A DNA stretch of 63,129 bases, taken from assembly GCF_002095395.1 (NCBI RefSeq), contig NZ_MJEI01000078.1, positions 1 to 63,129 of the forward strand, written 5' to 3'. Origin of the DNA: Williamsia sp. 1135 (GTDB lineage Bacteria; Actinomycetota; Actinomycetes; Mycobacteriales; Mycobacteriaceae). The position numbers and the translations under genes were made by a program. Under the pieces are notes generated by a model. It had not been told where the DNA came from. It made no database searches and was given only the letters and a program-made list of their open reading frames with translations. This document shows, one piece after another, positions 61,012 to 63,129 of this stretch (positions within the stretch are counted from its first letter, which is position 1; the number at the start of each line of letters is the position of its first letter).

Positions 61012-61560
61012 TCAGGGGTTGTCGTTCTGCTGCAGGGTCAGAGTGGTCGCGGAAAGGTTCACCGTCTGATTCTGCGCAGTAAGACCCTCAGTGGCCGGGT
61101 CGAATGTCATCGTCACGTTGACCGTGATGGGTTGCGACGCTTCGGTAGGAGCGATCTGTACCCCGGTGGGGCCGCTGGGGAGATCTACCCCGTTGGCGGT
61201 CGCGGTGACTGACGCATCGAGAGCCAATCGCAGGTCCTCGTCGCCGGTGACCGCACCAATATTGGCCGACAGGGTGGCCGTGAGGTTGTCACCGGTCGCA
61301 TTGACCGCGGTGAGGCACCTGTACGAGACAACGTCACCTGGGACGATGCGGAACGCAGCAATACTCGCGATGGTGGTGTCGTTGTTCACATCGGTCCAAG
61401 TGCCTCCGCCGGTGCAATCGTCCAGTGACAGTTCGCCCGAGCTGATCGAGCCCCCGGGAGAGGTGGCGCTGTCATTCCAGAATGCCAAACTACCGAGCCC
61501 ACCCAAAAGAAGAACAGCTCCTGCGCCGGCGGCCACTGCTGCTTTGGTTTGCTTTTTCAT
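61012..61560 (-). CDS. Secreted subunit, alternate-type (SipW-dependent) signal peptide protein
   Basis: 182 residues. MKKQTKAAVAAGAGAVLLLG runs into GLGSLAFWNDSATSPGGSISSGEL, the standard consensus for alternate signal peptides in actinobacteria. The mature part has AAFRIVPGDVVSYRCL (with the VPGD loop) and ends TVNLSATTLTLQQNDNP. It is the first gene of the five-gene operon; the promoter should lie at 61561-61740. ATG at 61560 is preceded by a weak GAGAA. The name CalY/TasA-like is used by signal peptide and loop pattern only. Confidence 0.82.
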   Translation of the reverse strand: MKKQTKAAVAAGAGAVLLLGGLGSLAFWNDSATSPGGSISSGELSLDDCTGGGTWTDVNNDTTIASIAAFRIVPGDVVSYRCLTAVNATGDNLTATLSANIGAVTGDEDLRLALDASVTATANGVDLPSGPTGVQIAPTEASQPITVNVTMTFDPATEGLTAQNQTVNLSATTLTLQQNDNP

Positions 61561-61743
61561 CGGGTTCTCAATTCTTCTCGCCGTGCAGGGGTTACATCAC
61601 CATATAGCCGACTAGAACAAATTCGTTACAGACGGAATCGTTTCTGGGAGTGAAATACCACATGGTGGTGGAAATATTTTGGTAACCCACGCCTTGCCTT
61701 GCCTCGAATTCGGCAAGTCAAAGTTCGCGACCGGCGATGACAG

Positions 61744-61785
61744 AAAAACATGCTGTGTGCCACACATTATGGCACACAGCATGTT
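61744..61785 (-). terminator. Strong intrinsic terminator downstream of the sortase/peptide unit
   Basis: On the minus strand AACATGCTGTGTGCC and GGCACACAGCATGTT form a perfect 15-bp stem with a nine-base loop, followed by TTT. It ends the transcript carrying the peptide at 61.9 kb and insulates the fibre operon. Confidence 0.88.
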
Positions 61786-61829
61786 CGACCAACCAGAACT
61801 CCTGAGATGACTACCTCAGACGGGTACGC

Positions 61830-61898
61830 TTACGCCGCGAACATCTCGAAAACGAACGCAATTATCTCAAGAATGTTCAGACTGAATACTGAGGTCAT
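61830..61898 (-). CDS. Tiny hydrophobic peptide (22 residues), member B of a microprotein family
   Basis: Minus-strand ATG at 61898 and TAA at 61832-61830, with TAGGAG four bases ahead of the start. It begins MTSVFSLNILEIIAFVF and ends EMFAA. Against the peptide at 49.9 kb 14 of 22 residues are identical, and most changes are conservative. The codons differ (for example ATT/ATA versus ATC, CTT versus CTC), so it is protein rather than DNA that is conserved. Charge is about -2. It lies between the sortase gene and the fibre operon and ends 45 bases before a strong terminator. It might be expressed with the sortase. Function unknown. Confidence 0.8.
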   Translation of the reverse strand: MTSVFSLNILEIIAFVFEMFAA

Positions 61899-62038
61899 GT
61901 ACTCCTACTTTCGATTGCGTCGACCTCTGGGCAGATCGACGATTTGAATTCGAGCCGAAAACGGCAGACAATTTCAATCTTGCCCGCCCTCACCATACAT
62001 AGATTTCGCGGCTTCAATGCGGCAACTCGAATAATCGG

Positions 62039-62683
62039 TCAGCCCGTACCCACCAATTTCGCAAATGCCACGATGTTGTCGTCGTAGCTGTTGGCGGTTT
62101 CATCGAAGGCACCGCCGCAGGTGACCAGGCGCAGGCCCGCGTAGTCGAGTGTGCCGTAGACCAGGTCCGTCGGGAACTCGTCTTTGGGGAACGCCCTTAC
62201 GTCAGTGACCTCGAACTGCGCGATACTGCCGTCCTGCCGCGTCACGGCGATCTCAGCGCCTGGCTTCAAGTTGCGAAGTTCGTAGAAGACCCCGGGCGAA
62301 CCGGCCCAGTCGACGTGACCGGCGATGACGGACGGCCCCTTCTCGCCGGGTGTGGGCGCTCCGGTGTACCAACCTGCAGGGAATCCTGCCTCCGGAACCT
62401 GCAGGGCGCCTTCGGCATCGAGTCCCAGGTCCATCAGCGACGAGTCCACGCCAATGGAGGGGATCTCGATCCGACTCGGTACCGACTTCGTCAGTCCCGC
62501 ATTGCTGACAGCCGGGTCGACAGCCAGTTCCGAGATCGGCACCCCGCCGACATCCGAAGCCACATCGTCGGCGCATCCGCTCACCGAGAATGTCAGCGCC
62601 ACCAGGATGGCGACAGCGACGGCCGACACACGACCGGCGAGTCGCCGGCCGTACTTCCTTGGGCCTGAAGCCGGCGCGCTCAT
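62039..62683 (-). CDS. Class F-like sortase, possibly lipid-anchored
   Basis: About 214 residues. ATG 62683 overlaps the previous stop (TGATG) and gives a short basic start (SGPRKYGRRLAGR). A helix ends in FSVSGCADD, whose VSGC fits a lipobox. The sortase core has IEIPSIGVDSSLMDLGLDAEGAL, VPEAGFPAGWYTGAPTPGEKGPSVIAGHVDW (His) and LRLVTCGGAFD (Cys). After the cysteine the protein contains no arginine, although most sortases need one there. Sortases join proteins to cell-wall material or to each other. No LPXTG signal was recognised in its neighbours, so the substrate is unknown. Confidence 0.85.
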   Translation of the reverse strand: MSAPASGPRKYGRRLAGRVSAVAVAILVALTFSVSGCADDVASDVGGVPISELAVDPAVSNAGLTKSVPSRIEIPSIGVDSSLMDLGLDAEGALQVPEAGFPAGWYTGAPTPGEKGPSVIAGHVDWAGSPGVFYELRNLKPGAEIAVTRQDGSIAQFEVTDVRAFPKDEFPTDLVYGTLDYAGLRLVTCGGAFDETANSYDDNIVAFAKLVGTG

Positions 62684-63129
62684 CAGCGTGTCCAAGCGGT
62701 GCACGTTGTCACGTATCCGAGTTGGCGGAGCCACCGCGGATCGAGTATCGGGCCCGCGACCACGCTGCCGTCACCGGTGTCGATGGAACCGCGCGGCACA
62801 GTAGGAACCTGATTGCCTGGTGACGGCGCCTCCGGCGTGATGGCCGGCCCCGAATCAGGTGCCGGTTGTGTTGTGCCCGGCAGCCCTGGGATGGACGGCA
62901 GACCCGGAATGCTCGGCAGCGACGGGAGTCCGGGAATGGACGGCAATGTCAGAGTCGGCATCAGTGTTTCGTTCGTCGTCGTTTCGGTTGGCAGCGTCTC
63001 GTCGGTCGTGGTTGTCTCGTCGGTCGTAGTCGTCTCGTCGGTCGTAGTCGTCTCGTCCGTCGTAGTCGTCTCGTCGGTCGTAGTCGTCTCGTCGGTCGTA
63101 GTCGTCTCGTCGGTCGTAGTCGTCTCGTC
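62683..63129 (-). CDS. Repeat-rich surface protein, C-terminal part (5' end outside window)
   Basis: The minus strand is open from the right window edge to TGA at 62685-62683. The visible part starts with seven DETTTT repeats, then a linker (TLPTETTTNETL), proline-leucine repeats of the type LPSIPG, a PAPDSGPAITPEAPSPGNQV segment, and a final domain RGSIDTGDGSVVAGPILDP with a terminal YVTTCTAWTR. The acidic threonine-rich region is likely a wall-spanning stalk, perhaps glycosylated. It lies directly before the sortase with a one-base overlap, suggesting joint function. No LPXTG-membrane-basic tail is present. Confidence 0.75.
   Translation of the reverse strand, partial: DETTTTDETTTTDETTTTDETTTTDETTTTDETTTTDETTTTDETLPTETTTNETLMPTLTLPSIPGLPSLPSIPGLPSIPGLPGTTQPAPDSGPAITPEAPSPGNQVPTVPRGSIDTGDGSVVAGPILDPRWLRQLGYVTTCTAWTR
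62996..63129. repeat. 18-bp tandem repeat coding for DETTTT units
   Basis: About 7.4 copies of GTCTCGTCGGTCGTAGTC run to the window edge, with single-base changes (for example TCC for TCG near 63057 and GTGGTT in the first copy). The unit is a multiple of three, so copy changes keep the frame. Such arrays can vary in length between strains by slippage. Confidence 0.9.

Noticed and set aside
61561-61740. Palindromes near CCACATGG and CTTGCC..GGCAAG upstream of the fibre operon
   Set aside because: Short arms and no conserved spacing to a promoter; could be operators but not supportable by eye.
62996-63129. Possible CRISPR-like array
   Set aside because: Units are contiguous without spacers and keep a coding frame, so it is a coding tandem repeat.

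Overview
This window comes from a high-G+C actinobacterium of the mycolic-acid group (Mycobacteriales; Gordonia, Williamsia or Rhodococcus-like, though genus cannot be fixed by eye). The evidence is a secreted mycolyltransferase of the antigen 85 type, a DUF222/13E12-type HNH protein, a TnpR-passenger/UPF0158 protein and overall codon use. Almost everything in the window concerns the cell surface: two polysaccharide loci, a giant peptide synthetase, a TasA/CalY-like fibre operon with its own signal peptidases, a sortase, and several very small hydrophobic peptides.

Left part (1-36.5 kb, nearly all minus strand). A truncated transposase sits at the edge. Reading in the direction of transcription from about 36.5 kb, there is a Wzx/Wzy-type exopolysaccharide locus: initiating glycosylphosphotransferase, UDP-glucose dehydrogenase, GT4, an Alg14/Alg13-like fused transferase, a GT2 fused to a hexapeptide-repeat acyltransferase, Wzy-like polymerase, a second GT4, a polysaccharide lyase, a pyruvyltransferase-family protein, a flippase and a Wzc-like copolymerase/tyrosine kinase. 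Only 38 bp later, in the same direction, comes a 17.9-kb NRPS gene (5972 residues: C-A-T x4, then C-T, then C-A-T-TE), overlapped in turn by DUF4012, DrrA-like and DrrB-like genes. The polymer should be acidic (uronic acid, perhaps ketal pyruvate, acyl groups). The NRPS probably makes a lipopeptide exported by the DrrAB-like ABC transporter. The sugar genes have visibly lower G+C than the NRPS and the right-hand genes.

Middle (36.5-51 kb). A 1.3-kb gap without a convincing gene leads to a 30-residue hydrophobic peptide gene, a pair of divergent FluC/CrcB-like genes, a YdcF-like protein, the mycolyltransferase, and two related small membrane proteins in divergent orientation. Then comes a second, synthase-type polysaccharide operon (42.9-48.3 kb): WecC-like dehydrogenase, processive GT2 with QxxRW, a 35-residue membrane protein, a NodB-type deacetylase and a Tat lipoprotein, tied together by overlapping stop and start codons. 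Next are a UPF0158 protein, two more tiny peptide genes, and a low-molecular-weight phosphatase.

Right part (51-63 kb). A frameshifted DUF1254 gene, the HNH protein, a GAF-EAL phosphodiesterase and a STAS protein are followed by a minus-strand block: a sortase with a repeat-rich surface protein, another tiny peptide ending in a strong terminator, and a five-gene fibre operon. The operon carries three small secreted subunits with SipW-type signal peptides and two archaeal/ER-type signal peptidases. One peptidase is fused to what looks like its own substrate domain.

The most novel elements are the family of 22-33-residue peptides (too short for ordinary gene calling) found at 37.8, 49.9, 50.2 and 61.9 kb, and the signal peptidase-substrate fusion. 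The NRPS module without an adenylation domain inside an exopolysaccharide operon is also noteworthy.
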